64,000 nt of DNA, taken from the NCBI GenBank assembly GCA_963576735.1, contig OY755197.1, positions 694,501-758,500 on the forward strand. The letters run 5' to 3'. Under the pieces are notes generated by a model. That model saw nothing but the letters and a program-made list of their open reading frames with translations. It ran no database searches and was not told the DNA's origin. Numbering within the stretch: position 1 is the first letter of the stretch; each line of letters opens with the position of its first letter. Positions 34,075 to 43,292 of this stretch are shown in pieces. The DNA comes from Bedellia somnulentella. Lineage: Eukaryota; Arthropoda; Insecta; Lepidoptera; Bedelliidae. Made by a program: the position numbers and the translations under genes.

Positions 34075-34253
34075 AAATAGAGAATTGCCTTAAAAACTCA
34101 GGCGTCCGAAATATAAAGTATAAAAGAGCATGTATGAAAATATTGACGGATGTAGACGAAACTAGAAAGGTTTGTCAGGATCGTCCGAAGTGGCGACCAA
34201 TAGTCTCTGCCTACCCCAATGGGAACTAATGGCGTGAGTATATGTATGTACTA
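34075..34253 (+). mobile_element. RTE-like LINE 3' fragment
   Basis: From CAAATAGAGAATTGCC through AATGGGAACTAATGGCGTGA to TATATGTATGTA; diverged with frame breaks. Confidence 0.75.
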
Positions 34254-34294
34254 ACAGCAAACTGTACAATCAATGTTTATAAATACAGTTATAA

Positions 34295-34562
34295 ACTTAC
34301 TTACTTACTTATACTCACGCCCATCCTTCCCATTGGGGTAGGCAGAGACTATCGATCGCCACTTAGTACGATCTTGACGAACCTCTCTTGCTTCCCTTAC
34401 ATTCATTATCCTTCTCATACATGCTCTTTTATTCTTCTCACTTCGGACCCCCGCCTTTATAAGAACTTTTTCTATCTGGTTAAGAAACGTTTTACGAGGC
34501 CGTCCTCTACTAACATTCCCATCCACTTTGGCTCTATATATCTCTTTCGCTACTTTATTACA
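34295..34562 (-). mobile_element. RTE-like LINE 3' fragment, divergent subfamily
   Basis: Reversed LINE end whose frame (34305-34526) reads SRGRPRKTFLNQIEKVL and RSIVSAYPNGK. Tail is TAAG-type (cttacttacttat) rather than TATG. Subfamily differs from the other copies. Confidence 0.75.
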
Positions 34563-34611
34563 GTTACAAACTTAATCATTAACAAGTATTCGCAAATAAA
34601 ATTAATGATAG

Positions 34612-34735
34612 TCAGCCAATAGACGTCCAGTGCTGGATGTAGTCCTCCCCCAAAGATCTCCACAACGACCGGTCCTGTGCTGTGCCAATCCATCGGTTTG
34701 CCGCGACCTTGACCAAGCCGATATTGATATTATAT
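34612..34735 (-). mobile_element. RTE-type LINE C-terminal remnant
   Basis: Minus-strand translation gives DRSLWRSLGEDYIQHWTSIG-stop, a common C-terminus of arthropod RTE reverse transcriptases. A more degraded relative is at about 13085-13160 (minus). Confidence 0.65.
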
Positions 34736-34940
34736 GAGTGAAAGTGAAACATTCATATGATTATTTTGCTAAAAAGAAAAAAAGAAAGCAACTAGAAAGA
34801 GAATAATATCATAACCGTTACTTAGTCCCAACTTAAACAACAAAAAAAAACCAAATAAAACCCATAAAAAAAGAGCGATATCGCCAGGTTTCACAGATTT
34901 ATTCGTGATATAACACAGCCATCACTTTTGTACTGACTGA

Positions 34941-35027
34941 GTATCGCGGGCTTAGAATAGCACTACCCCATTTCGTCCGCTGGGTTAACGTAAAGGGCGA
35001 CTAACGGTACTGGGGCTTTTAAGTAAA
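34941..35027 (+). mobile_element. Element A head fragment
   Basis: GCGGGCTTAGAATAGCACTA through GGTACTGGGGCTTTTAAG, then unrelated sequence. Confidence 0.7.
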
Positions 35028-35065
35028 TGTAAATTTTAAGCTAAATCACGACTGTAATTTTTCAG

Positions 35066-35179
35066 GTGACAGGAGAAGGTCGCAAGAGGAACCAGATCTC
35101 AGTAGGCAGCTGCAGTGAGGTGACGCTCCCGGGGAAGATCACCGCCAGCGATATTCGGAGCCTTAACGCTTCTATACAG
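35066..35179 (+). CDS. cher: Filamin exon: first part of repeat 18
   Basis: Acceptor tttttcag, donor gtagat; 38 codons, phase 0 to 0. Residues 147-184. VTGEGRKRNQISVGSCSEV is the linker and first strand of repeat 18. In vertebrates repeats 18 and 19 form a pair in which strand A of the even repeat folds onto its partner. A 3'-truncated element A copy (34941-35027) ends about 40 bp before the acceptor. Confidence 0.95.
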
Positions 35180-35239
35180 GTAGATTTTGTATTCGATCGA
35201 TGAAGCCGTACTTTTAAAAAATGAATGCGAATAATTCTA

Positions 35240-35420
35240 ATACTCACACCAAGTTTAAATCTTACATAGGGCCAGAGACTCAAGGCTTCAGAGTTAGAAA
35301 TTTTAGGCCACTTTTCGTACTTGGGATGGCAAATGATTGACAATAAGGTTCTATTGCGATATAATCATACATCAATATAATTAATAATCTCTTAAACGCT
35401 CCCAATCCCTTAGTCGAAAT
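35240..35420 (-). mobile_element. Very old element A in filamin intron
   Basis: actcacaccaagtttaaatc, agggccagagactcaaggct and ggccacttttcgtac keep the reversed order of element A. Confidence 0.5.
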
Positions 35421-35625
35421 CAGTTAATGGTATTTAAAATTAACACTTATTTATGGGCTATCAAATTTTTGTACAGGCAGGCCATAATTTTTGCCCAATT
35501 ATCCCATTATAAGCTTTTCTAACATCAAAACGAGTGCAGAAAAGTATTCTACCAATTTGTCCTTTAACTTCGTTAGGATGATAAACACTTACATGGTCAA
35601 AATATCGTAATTTAATATATTTCAG

Positions 35626-35814
35626 GCACCCTCAGGCTTAGAAGAACCATGTTTCCTCAAGAGCCTGCCGTCAGGAAACATAGGCATCAGTTTCACTCCT
35701 CGCGAGATTGGCCAGCACATTGTATCGGTCAAGAAAATGGGAACTCACATTCAGAACTCTCCTTTCAACATCACCGTGCAAGCTCAAGAGGTTGGAGATG
35801 CTAAGAAAGTCAAG
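35626..35814 (+). CDS. cher: Filamin exon: rest of repeat 18 and linker to 19
   Basis: Acceptor tatttcag, donor gtaaat; 63 codons, phase 0 to 0. Residues 185-247. Contains [43 protein letters not shown] and EVGDAKKVK, which align closely with vertebrate repeat 18 (EEPCLLKRL, GISFVPKE, GEHLVHVKK) and the short linker into repeat 19. Confidence 0.96.
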
Positions 35815-36246
35815 GTAAATTAATGTTTTATAAAAAAAGATATGTTTCTTTTAATTGTAGTCTAAAAGATTGAAATAACATGATTGAAAGAAACTCTAAG
35901 TTTGTCTAAGCAGGTTAATAATTTAAAAGTATTTTAAAAAATAATTAATTCTTAACTACATAAAAGCATTTTGTCTTTTCTGATGAAATCTATATTTCTG
36001 AATTAAACTTACTCATTAGACGGTGTATTCATACAAAGAAGTGCTACATCTGCCCATAGGCAGGTTTTAGGGGCTCTCAAGGCTAAAAGTACTTGCTGCT
36101 ACTAAGCTGTCAAAATAGACATTTAATCTCTTTTAGAGGAATTATACCTTAATCTTCTGTTCGTGAATGAACAGCGTAAACGATTTATTTATTCTCAAAC
36201 CTAAACAATTTATGAAGGGTCCATTACTTATATACTTATACTTCAG

Positions 36247-36349
36247 GTTTCAGGAGATGCTCTAAAGGAGGGCAAAACCCACGTAGAAAACACATTCAGT
36301 GTCGACACCAAGAATGCTGGTTACGGAGGTCTCTCTCTGTCTATCGAGG
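36247..36349 (+). CDS. cher: Filamin exon: first half of repeat 19
   Basis: Acceptor acttcag at 36240-36246, donor gtaagg; phase 0 in, phase 1 out. Residues 248-281 plus a split Gly codon. VSGDALKEGKTHVENTF then DTKNAGYGGLSLSIEG: the AGYGGLSLSIEG CD strand is identical in vertebrate repeat 19, which together with repeat 21 carries the main ligand-binding grooves. A minus-strand RTE-like LINE begins about 90 bp after the donor. Confidence 0.96.
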
Positions 36350-36439
36350 GTAAGGTTAACACATATTTAACATATTCATAAGGTCGCTATCAAATGACAA
36401 ATACTAAAGTATATATTGGGGACCACCTAAACTCTTGTT

Positions 36440-37862
36440 TATGACATATACTCACGCCATTAGTTCCCATTGGGGTAGGCAGAGACTATTGATCGCCACT
36501 TCGCACGATCCTGACAAACCTCTCTAGCTTCGTTTACATCCATCAATCTTTTCATACATGCTCTTTTATTCTTCATACTTCGGACGCCAGCCTTTTTGAG
36601 CACACTCTCAATTTGGTCCAAGTGTGTTCTCCGTGGTCGACCTCTACTAACATTACCATCCACACTAGCTCTATAGATCCCTTTTACCAATTTTCTATCA
36701 TCCATCCTCTCTATGTGCCCCAACCATCTCAACATTCCTTTTTCTATCTTTCTTACAATATCATCTTTCACACCACACTTTTCACGAATAACACTATTTC
36801 TCACTCGGTCACATAATCTAACATTACAAATTTTTCTGAGGGACCTCATCTCTACTGCATTCACTCTGCTCTCATGCTTCTTCTGCCACACCCAACATTC
36901 GCTTCCATACATAAGCGTAGGAACAAGAACAGCATCATGCACAGCCATTCGGGCCTTTTCAGACACCGATTGACAGATCATTAGGCTATTCATTGCTCCA
37001 TTTACCGCATTACCCTTTTTCACTCTTCTTTCAATATCTTCATCGCATTTTCCATCCCTTGTAAACAAACTTCCCAGATATACAAACTCCTTCACCTGTT
37101 CCACATCCTTACCATCAATCGCAATCACGCATTCTGTCACATCTTCCTGTCTCTCAAAAACCATCGTTTTGGTCTTATCCACATTCACCCTCATTCCCTT
37201 TCTTACAAAAGACTCACATGCAATATTCATCATCTCTTGCAACTCTTCTGCCGACGATGCAAGAAGCACTTGATCGTCAGCATACAAGAGGCACTTAATG
37301 ATGAATCCACCCATTCTTAGTCCATAATCACTTTCACGCAACTCTGTCAAACAGTCATCCATGAACAAATTGAAGAGCCACGGAGAAGCTACACATCCCT
37401 GTCGGACACCCCTAGAGATTCCGAACCAGTCAGTGTTTTCCCCGTTTACTCTTACACATGCACTAGAATCCTCATAGATAAATACTAATGCACGTATAAG
37501 TTGACTCCCCAAACCGAACTTGGATAACACCTCCCATAAACACTTTCTTACCACCCTATCATACGCCTTCTCTAAATCAATGAAGGAGCAATACACCTTT
37601 TGGTTCTTAGCTAAGAACTTTTCGGTGATGCTCCTTAGAGAGAAGATTTGATCCATACATCCCATTCCTTTCCTAAATCCCGCTTGCACATCCCATATTT
37701 TCTCATCAGTTTCATTCATCACTCTTTCAATCAGTACCTTAGCATACAATTTACCAACAATGCTGAGTAAGCTGATGCCACGGTAGTTTTTAGCCTCTTG
37801 GTGTGACCCCTTTCCTTTATATAGAGGCACAATCACCGCCTTGCACCAGTCTCGTGGAACTT
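36440..37862 (-). mobile_element. RTE-like LINE, long 5'-truncated copy with open RT frame
   Basis: Frame open from about 37862 down to the stop at 36460. In order: PLYKGKGSHQEAKNYRGISL (RT block with RGISLL), FRKGMGCMDQIF, SFIDLEKAYDRV (first catalytic Asp), GVRQGCVASPWLFN, YADDQVLLA (catalytic Asp pair), SECWVWQKKH, RWLGHIERMDD, SRGRPRRTH, SAYPNGN. The N-terminal endonuclease is missing. Lies about 90 bp after the donor of the exon at 36247-36349, antisense to filamin. Confidence 0.92.
36460..37862 (-). pseudogene. Reverse transcriptase, 5'-truncated but uninterrupted
   Basis: About 467 codons of non-LTR reverse transcriptase with palm and C-terminal domain, no stop or frameshift. Truncated at its 5' end (no endonuclease, no own promoter), so unlikely to be expressed as such; it is the best reference in the window for the LINE family. 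Confidence 0.85.
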
Positions 37863-37911
37863 GTGTTTAATTATGTCAAATTAATTTTCGGAAATATTGA
37901 TTGTTTTTAAA

Positions 37912-38101
37912 ATAACAACAGTGATTTCTAAGTGGGGAGAACAATAATCTCTCATGCAAAGATGTTTTTTAAATCCTGAGTTGGGCCTACAAAAATGTGT
38001 GTTTTCTTAAGTCACATCTAAAATGAGGTTAATTTATATCCACGGACGGGTGAAAGACGTACTAATACATCTGAATGTCACGTGTCATGATTGTACTCCA
38101 G
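37912..38101. mobile_element. Degraded SINE B abutting filamin acceptor
   Basis: 37912-38035 resembles a + SINE B head (AACAGTGATTTCTAAGTGGG, TTTAAATCCTGAGTTGGGCC, TGAGGTTAATTTAT). 38043-38101 resembles the reversed SINE B 3' part (GACGTACTAATACATCTGAA, TGTCACGTG), and the acceptor CCAG falls where consensus has TTCAG. Confidence 0.5.
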
Positions 38102-38244
38102 GTCCCAGCAAAGCGGAGATCCAGTGCGCGGACAGCACGAGCGGGCTACTTAACGTGAGCTACAAGCCCACGGAGCCTGGCTACTACATCGTCAACCTCA
38201 AGTTCGCCGACCACCATGTGGAGGGATCGCCGTTTACTGTTAAG
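38102..38244 (+). CDS. cher: Filamin exon: second half of repeat 19
   Basis: Acceptor ctccag at 38096-38101, donor gttggt; phase 1 in, phase 0 out. Residues 282-329. [35 protein letters not shown] and [12 protein letters not shown] close repeat 19. The intron sequence leading into this exon is degraded SINE B, including a reversed piece that reaches the acceptor AG, so the splice site may be transposon-derived. A 37-bp-arm perfect hairpin starts 22 bp after the donor. Confidence 0.95.
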
Positions 38245-38265
38245 GTTGGTAGGGATTGTTTGTAT

Positions 38266-38377
38266 ACTAATAAATAAAGAATAAATAAAGGAAAGAAAAA
38301 TTTCGACACAGGCGGGAAAAAGCGCAGAAAAAAAAAAAGGAATTTTTCTTTCCTTTATTTATTCTTTATTTATTAGT
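38266..38377. mobile_element. Fold-back element F beside filamin donor
   Basis: Perfect 37-bp arms (38266-38302, 38341-38377), loop of 38 nt that starts with CGACACAGGCGGG and ends in an A-rich run. Right flank CCCCACATGAGGTTTTCATG. Starts 22 bp after the exon 38102-38244 donor. Confidence 0.75.
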
Positions 38378-39056
38378 AATAATCCCCACATGAGGTTTTC
38401 ATGAACAAATAGATTTAAATAATTATTTGTATAGATTTGTAGGTTTGTGGGAACAGTTTGAGATGATTAGTTTTTAGTTTCAACAACAAAAGTATTTGTT
38501 CTCTATTGACTAATGATGGTGATCAATAATTTATTTCTTTCTAGATCACTTTTCGACCAAAAATTCTAACTCCGACCACTTACATGCGAAAAGGGTTTCA
38601 CCACTATTGATTTAATGGAGAAAAGTATGGGAAATTTAAAAATACATCGATTATAGATTTAGAACATTGCCTATTAATTACGTATTGCACTTCATATCCC
38701 CGAGTGACCTCTAGAATATTTTACCAATATTGGTTGAACGCTAATTAAATATTCGGGCCACAGACGGAGGGTGAAAAAGGAAACTGGATAATCTTATATT
38801 GAATTTATTAATTAAATGTTACATTTGTAAGCTAAGCTAAGCGCGACTGCGTTCAATGTTAGAATCACACTGCTCTTCACTTGATTTATTAATTTAAACT
38901 TACATTTCTAATTCCTAAACCTACGAGTAACTATCCTAAGCGCGAATGCATCCGATGTTAGAACTACGCTCTTAATGCACCGTCTATCTTACTCGTAACT
39001 ACCTATATATAAACCTTACAATCTACGTCATAGTTTAAGTGGCTCGATCAGCACTA

Positions 39057-39182
39057 GTAGCATGAGGCTTGTGAGAGAGCGTATGTCACATGAGAAGTGA
39101 GAAACTGACAGACTGCTCATACAAAATCTGTCAGTATCTCACATCTCACATGACATACTCGCTCTCACACGCCTCATGCTAC
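39057..39182. repeat. 126-bp hairpin, 56-bp arms
   Basis: Left arm 39057-39112 starts GTAGCATGAGGC and ends AACTGACAGA; right arm 39127-39182 is its near complement (about 49 of 56 positions by eye); loop 14 nt. Probably a hairpin MITE; the size also suits a microRNA-like precursor. Confidence 0.7.
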
Positions 39183-39386
39183 GGGGGCTGGATATTGCCG
39201 ACCGAAGAGCTGACACGAGGCGCTGATGCTGCATTTCCGCGAATGAGGCTATGTGCCGGCACCGTACATAACACGCTAGTCACTTTAACTACAAATAAGA
39301 TTAGTAGTTTTAAAGATACGGAAAGCCCTATCTACAAAACAGCATCCACCCCTTTCATAATTCCAAAGTATCGTATATTTTATCTT

Positions 39387-40804
39387 TTTTTTTTTTATGA
39401 TCCTATTGTGTCCCACTGCTGGGCAAAGGTCTCTCCCTGGATTTTCCATTCATCCCTGTTTTGGGCCTGCTCTCTCCAATCTTTTTGATATGAGTCCAGG
39501 TCATCCCGCCATCTCCTTCTTGGTCTACCTCTGCGCCGGCGGCCGTTGCTAGGAACCCATTGGGTTACCTTTTTAGCCCACCTGTCCGGCGGCATACGGC
39601 AGACATGCCCCGCCCAGTCCCACTTCAATTTGGCTGTCTTAGCACCCACGTCGGCTATTTGAGTTTTGGAGCGCAGGTCGGTGTAGCGAATGCGGTCTGT
39701 TCGCCTCACACCCAAAATACTGCGCTCAATCGCTCTCTGGCACACCTTGAGTTTGGACTTCTGAGACTCAGTCAGTGACCATGTCTGTGCACCGTAAGTT
39801 AGGACAGGCAGGATACACATATCAATGAGTTTACGCTTCAGGGACAAAGGTAAGTCGCCCTTCATTAGCGACTTCATGGACCAGAAGCTCTTCCAGGCGT
39901 TTTCAATCCTTCGATCGATTTCCTTGTCCTGTCTGGATTCGAAGGACGCTATCTGGCCCAAGTAAATGTACTCCTCGACGTATTGTATTTCCTGCCCATC
40001 TACCTCAACCCTACGTTTTGTGCTATTGGTCATAACTTTCGTCTTCGACCGGTTCATCATCAGTCCAACCTCAAGGCTTGCTGTGGCTAGCTCTCGCAAC
40101 ATTCGTTGGAGCTCGGGTGCTGAGTGGGAGAGTAGGACTATATCGTCAGCAAACCGGAGGTTTGTCAATTTGTGGCCTCCGATATCGATGCCCTTATTCT
40201 CCCATGACTGCGTCAACTTCTTGAAGACTTCCTCAAGGCAACTTGTAAACAAGTTAGGAGACAGTGGGTCGCCCTGTTTGACTCCCTTCTCAATTGGAAA
40301 CGTTGGACCTGGCCTTTCCAATTTCACGTAAGCTGTGCTGTTTCTGTAGATAGCACTAACGAGTTCAATATAGGTCGGTTCTATTTTTTGATTCGCAAGG
40401 GCGGAAAATATTGCTTGGTGGTGGAGACTGTCAAAAGCTTTGGTATAATCAATGAATGCAAGGTAAAGGGGTATGTTGAACTCGTTGGTCTTTTCTATTA
40501 TTTGGTTGAGCGTATGTAGATGGTCAGTGGTGGAATAACCAGGTCGGAAACCGGCTTGTTCTGGTGGTTGATGCTGAGTCAGTATAGATCGAATTCGGTT
40601 GTGAATTATTTTTATAAATAATTTATAAACGTGGGATGTTAAGCTAACGGGTCTGTAATTTCCAATGTCTGATTTTTTGCCTTTCTTATGAAGTAATATG
40701 ATATTGGAATGACAGAATTTGTGCGGAAATTTTCCTGAAACTAATATTTCATTGCAAAGGTTGGCAAGGTGGGGTAATAATGTGGGCTCTCCTAATTTTA
40801 GGAG
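39387..40804 (-). mobile_element. Second RTE-type LINE family, poly(A)-tailed, with TSD
   Basis: ATTTTATCTT duplicates at 39377-39386 and 40805-40814. On the minus strand the element runs from its 5' truncation at 40804 to TAA at 39395-39397 followed at once by a poly(A) run. The family differs from the TATG-tailed LINE in sequence and tail. Confidence 0.9.
39395..40804 (-). pseudogene. Reverse transcriptase, intact frame from truncation to stop
   Basis: 469 codons without interruption. Reading on the minus strand: HKKGKKSDIGNYRPVSL, EQAGFRPGYSTTDHL, LAFIDYTKAFDSL (catalytic Asp), GVKQGDPLSPNLF, FADDIVLLSHS (catalytic FADD), YGAQTWSLT, GHVCRMPPDRW, GRRRRGRPRRRWRDD, QQWDTIGS-stop. Typical of RTE-clade C-termini. 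No endonuclease domain left. Confidence 0.88.
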
Positions 40805-40888
40805 ATTTTATCTTATTCTAAAAAAATATAATTAGGAGAGTGCTATGGCTCCAGCAGAGATAAATCAATTCTAGTCTTAACCGGCCCC

Positions 40889-41038
40889 CTGATTATGTAT
40901 CTTTGCGAGTGACGATTGTGTCGCAAGTTGCACGATTGTCGTTGTCAATGTCATAAATTTGTATGCGATCTGACACATTTGACAGCGACAATAGTGCAAC
41001 TTGCGACACAATCGCGGTCGCTAAAGATACATAATCAG
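40889..41038. repeat. 150-bp hairpin MITE
   Basis: Arms 40889-40953 and 40971-41038 (CTGATTATGTATCTTT ... AAAGATACATAATCAG, GATTGTGTCGCAAGTTGCAC inside). Lies between the LINE at 39387-40804 and the exon at 41159. Confidence 0.7.
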
Positions 41039-41158
41039 CCCGCGGAACTGCACAGCTTACTATCTTTATGGCCCATTTTGTGCCTATTATTCTTCTTTCT
41101 TTATTGTTAAAATATTATTATATTGTCAACGTTATAACATATTTACTTTTAATCATAG

Positions 41159-41267
41159 GTGGTGGGTGAAGGTAGTAATCGTCAACGTGAGAAGATTCAA
41201 CGCCAAAGAGACTCAGCACCTTTGACTGAGGTGGGCACCAACTGCAAACTGACCTTCAAAATGCCAG
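41159..41267 (+). CDS. cher: Filamin exon: basic linker and start of repeat 20
   Basis: Acceptor aatcatag, donor gtatat; phase 0 in, phase 1 out. Residues 330-365 plus a split codon. VVGEGSNRQREKIQRQR is the arginine-rich stretch that precedes repeat 20 (VTGEGRVKESITRRRR in vertebrates), followed by EVGTNCKLTFKMP. Element A sits only 14 bp after the donor. Confidence 0.95.
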
Positions 41268-41280
41268 GTATATTACTTTT

Positions 41281-41523
41281 CTACATACATACATACATAT
41301 ACTCACGGCTATAAATCCCTAGAAGGGGTAGCCAGAGCAAAGGAATCAGAAATTCCTCAGCCACTTTTGGAAAGATGAGTGGGGAGAAGATGGTAAAACA
41401 AAAGTTGTTGGTGATGGGTCTCCAACCGCATCGCCCAAAAATCCCTTAAAAGCCCCAATACCATTAGTCGCCTCTTGCGTACACCCACTGGAAGAAATGG
41501 GGTAGTTGCATTCTAAGCCGACA
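41281..41523 (-). mobile_element. Element A 14 bp after filamin donor
   Basis: acatacatacatacatatac to tgcattctaagccgaca, with short direct repeats (TTTTCTA) on both sides. Head slightly shortened. Confidence 0.85.
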
Positions 41524-41800
41524 TGTATGTATGTATATTTTTCTAACCGCTTTCTTCTTCATATAGTGCTTATGGTAACCAGAAAAATGGTATAAAGGTT
41601 ACATCTGTTATATTATGTGACAAGATTATTTATTATTAATGTTTCGATCATATAAGACGAAAATTAATTTAAAAACTAAATATTTTATTATTTTTATAAC
41701 TAAATCTGTTCCACCAATTTTAGATAGAAGAAAATAAAATAAGATTAGCAGGTATATTTATATAGAATATTGAAATAGCTATTCACCTCTCTTTCTTCAG

Positions 41801-41859
41801 GTGAAACAGCAATGATGAGCACACAACCAGCAGACTCCACAAAACCCTTAAGAAATTGA
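41801..41859 (+). other. Possible cryptic or poison exon between repeat-20 exons
   Basis: A strong acceptor (ctctctttcttcag, 41787-41800) lies 87 bp upstream of the true exon acceptor at 41888. Spliced from the exon ending at 41267, the frame reads Gly-Glu-Thr-Ala-Met-Met and runs 20 codons to TGA at 41857-41859. Use of it would truncate filamin inside repeat 20 or mark the transcript for decay. It may be an unused decoy. Confidence 0.3.
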
Positions 41860-41887
41860 ATTCCCTAAGTCATTTCTCACTTTCCAG

Positions 41888-42052
41888 GAATCACATCATT
41901 CGACCTGGCAGCCACAGTAACCAGCCCGGGGGGTGTCTGCGAGGATGCTGAAATCCAGGAGGTGGAAGATGGCTTGTACGCCGTGCACTTCGTACCCAAG
42001 GAGCTGGGAGTTCACACCGTGTCTGTTAAATACCGGGATATTCATATACCTG
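41888..42052 (+). CDS. cher: Filamin exon: body of repeat 20
   Basis: Acceptor tttccag, donor gttaga; phase 1 in and out. Residues 366-421. GITSFDLAATVTSPGG, EDAEIQEVEDGLYAVHF, VPKELGVHTVSVKYRD and IHIPG match vertebrate repeat 20 (VTSPSG, HTVSVKY, GSPFQF). In vertebrates repeat 20 shields the ligand groove of repeat 21 until force opens it; the same pairing is inferred here from sequence conservation. Confidence 0.96.
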
Positions 42053-42235
42053 GTTAGATTTATTTTCCTTTTAGATGGATTCGCACGAGGAATGTCTTTT
42101 GGTAGTACTACCTTTTCATGACGAGTGTGATTTCTAACATTGAAATAATTTTACGATTTGTTTAAGTTGTTTCTGAGATAAGCCCGTTCAAGCGAACAAG
42201 CTCTTCAGCTTTATAATTAAAGTTTACTGAATGAT

Positions 42236-42415
42236 TGCCAGTAGAGGACGACCACTGTGGAAACATTTAGGTCAAATAGAGAATGTGCCTTAAAATACAG
42301 GCGGCCCGAGTGTAAAGAAATAAAGGACATGCATAAAAAGATTAATGAATGATATAGCGCGGAAGTTTGTAAAGATCGTAGAATCATGTCGGTCGATAGT
42401 TTTTGACTAACTCAA
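42236..42415 (+). mobile_element. Degraded RTE-like LINE fragment
   Basis: CAGTAGAGGACGACCACTGT and CAAATAGAGAATGTGCC match the LINE 3' coding region; no tail left. Confidence 0.65.
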
Positions 42416-42950
42416 TATAAACTATGATATACTTTTAAATAATGAACGCGAATTTAAACGAAAACCTTCCGTTTCTAGACCATAAACTAGAGATCCTAAA
42501 TTATACTCTCCAGGGCACAATCAGTAAATCATTTTGTAAGATTAGTTTTGTTGTACTTTTGCGCCGTGCAGTGTGACTCAAGATTTGGGATAACTTGCTG
42601 ATGAAGATTTTAGGCTTAAAATATCCATATTAAGGTTTTACAGGTAGGATCAAGCTCTCCGGTGGGGACTTATATGATGATGATATTAAAAATATTTGAT
42701 TAGTAGGTTGCAAAAAGAAATCGCTTTTGTAAAATATACAAATTATTTTTGTTTTGATTTTGCTTAATTATACCTACTGATAAAAAATTAGCTATTTTGC
42801 AGATGCCAAACGATTTTTAGACAGTCTAGTAAAGGCAAAGCTGTTTGAGGGATGCTAAGCAGAGGTACTGGGGTCTAATTAAGAAAAAATAGAAGTAGGT
42901 TACTTATAATTTAATGTTTTTTGACATGAATTCCTCATGTGGGCTTATTA

Positions 42951-43052
42951 CTCATAAATAAAAGATGTTATTAAAGGAAAGAAAAATTTCGACACTGGCG
43001 GGGTTTGAACCCGCGACCTTTCTTTCCTTTAATAACATCTTTTATTTATGAG
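42951..43052. mobile_element. Fold-back element F with B-box-like core
   Basis: Perfect 34-bp arms (42951-42984, 43019-43052); core CGACACTGGCGGGGTTTGAA, CCCGCGACC keeps only the B-box-like half of the tRNA segment. Left flank TGACATGAATTCCTCATGTG. Confidence 0.75.
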
Positions 43053-43065
43053 GTTACTTATATTT

Positions 43066-43130
43066 ACCTACTTATACTAACTCCCTTGATTCCCATTGGG
43101 GCGGGACCAAACTATCGATCGCCATTTCGT
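43066..43130 (-). mobile_element. RTE-like LINE 3'-terminal remnant
   Basis: tgattcccattggggcggga and actatcgatcgccatttcgt are the reversed LINE end. Confidence 0.6.
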
Positions 43131-43292
43131 ACGAAATAAAAACGTCAGTTATACACACGTACGGACGTACACGTGACCAATTATGTTCTTAGATTAAGTT
43201 TTAGATGTACCAACTAACAATAGATGAAAGCTTTACTAACAAATATGTACCATGTTGTGCGTTTAATAAAGTTTTATTATTATTATTATACA

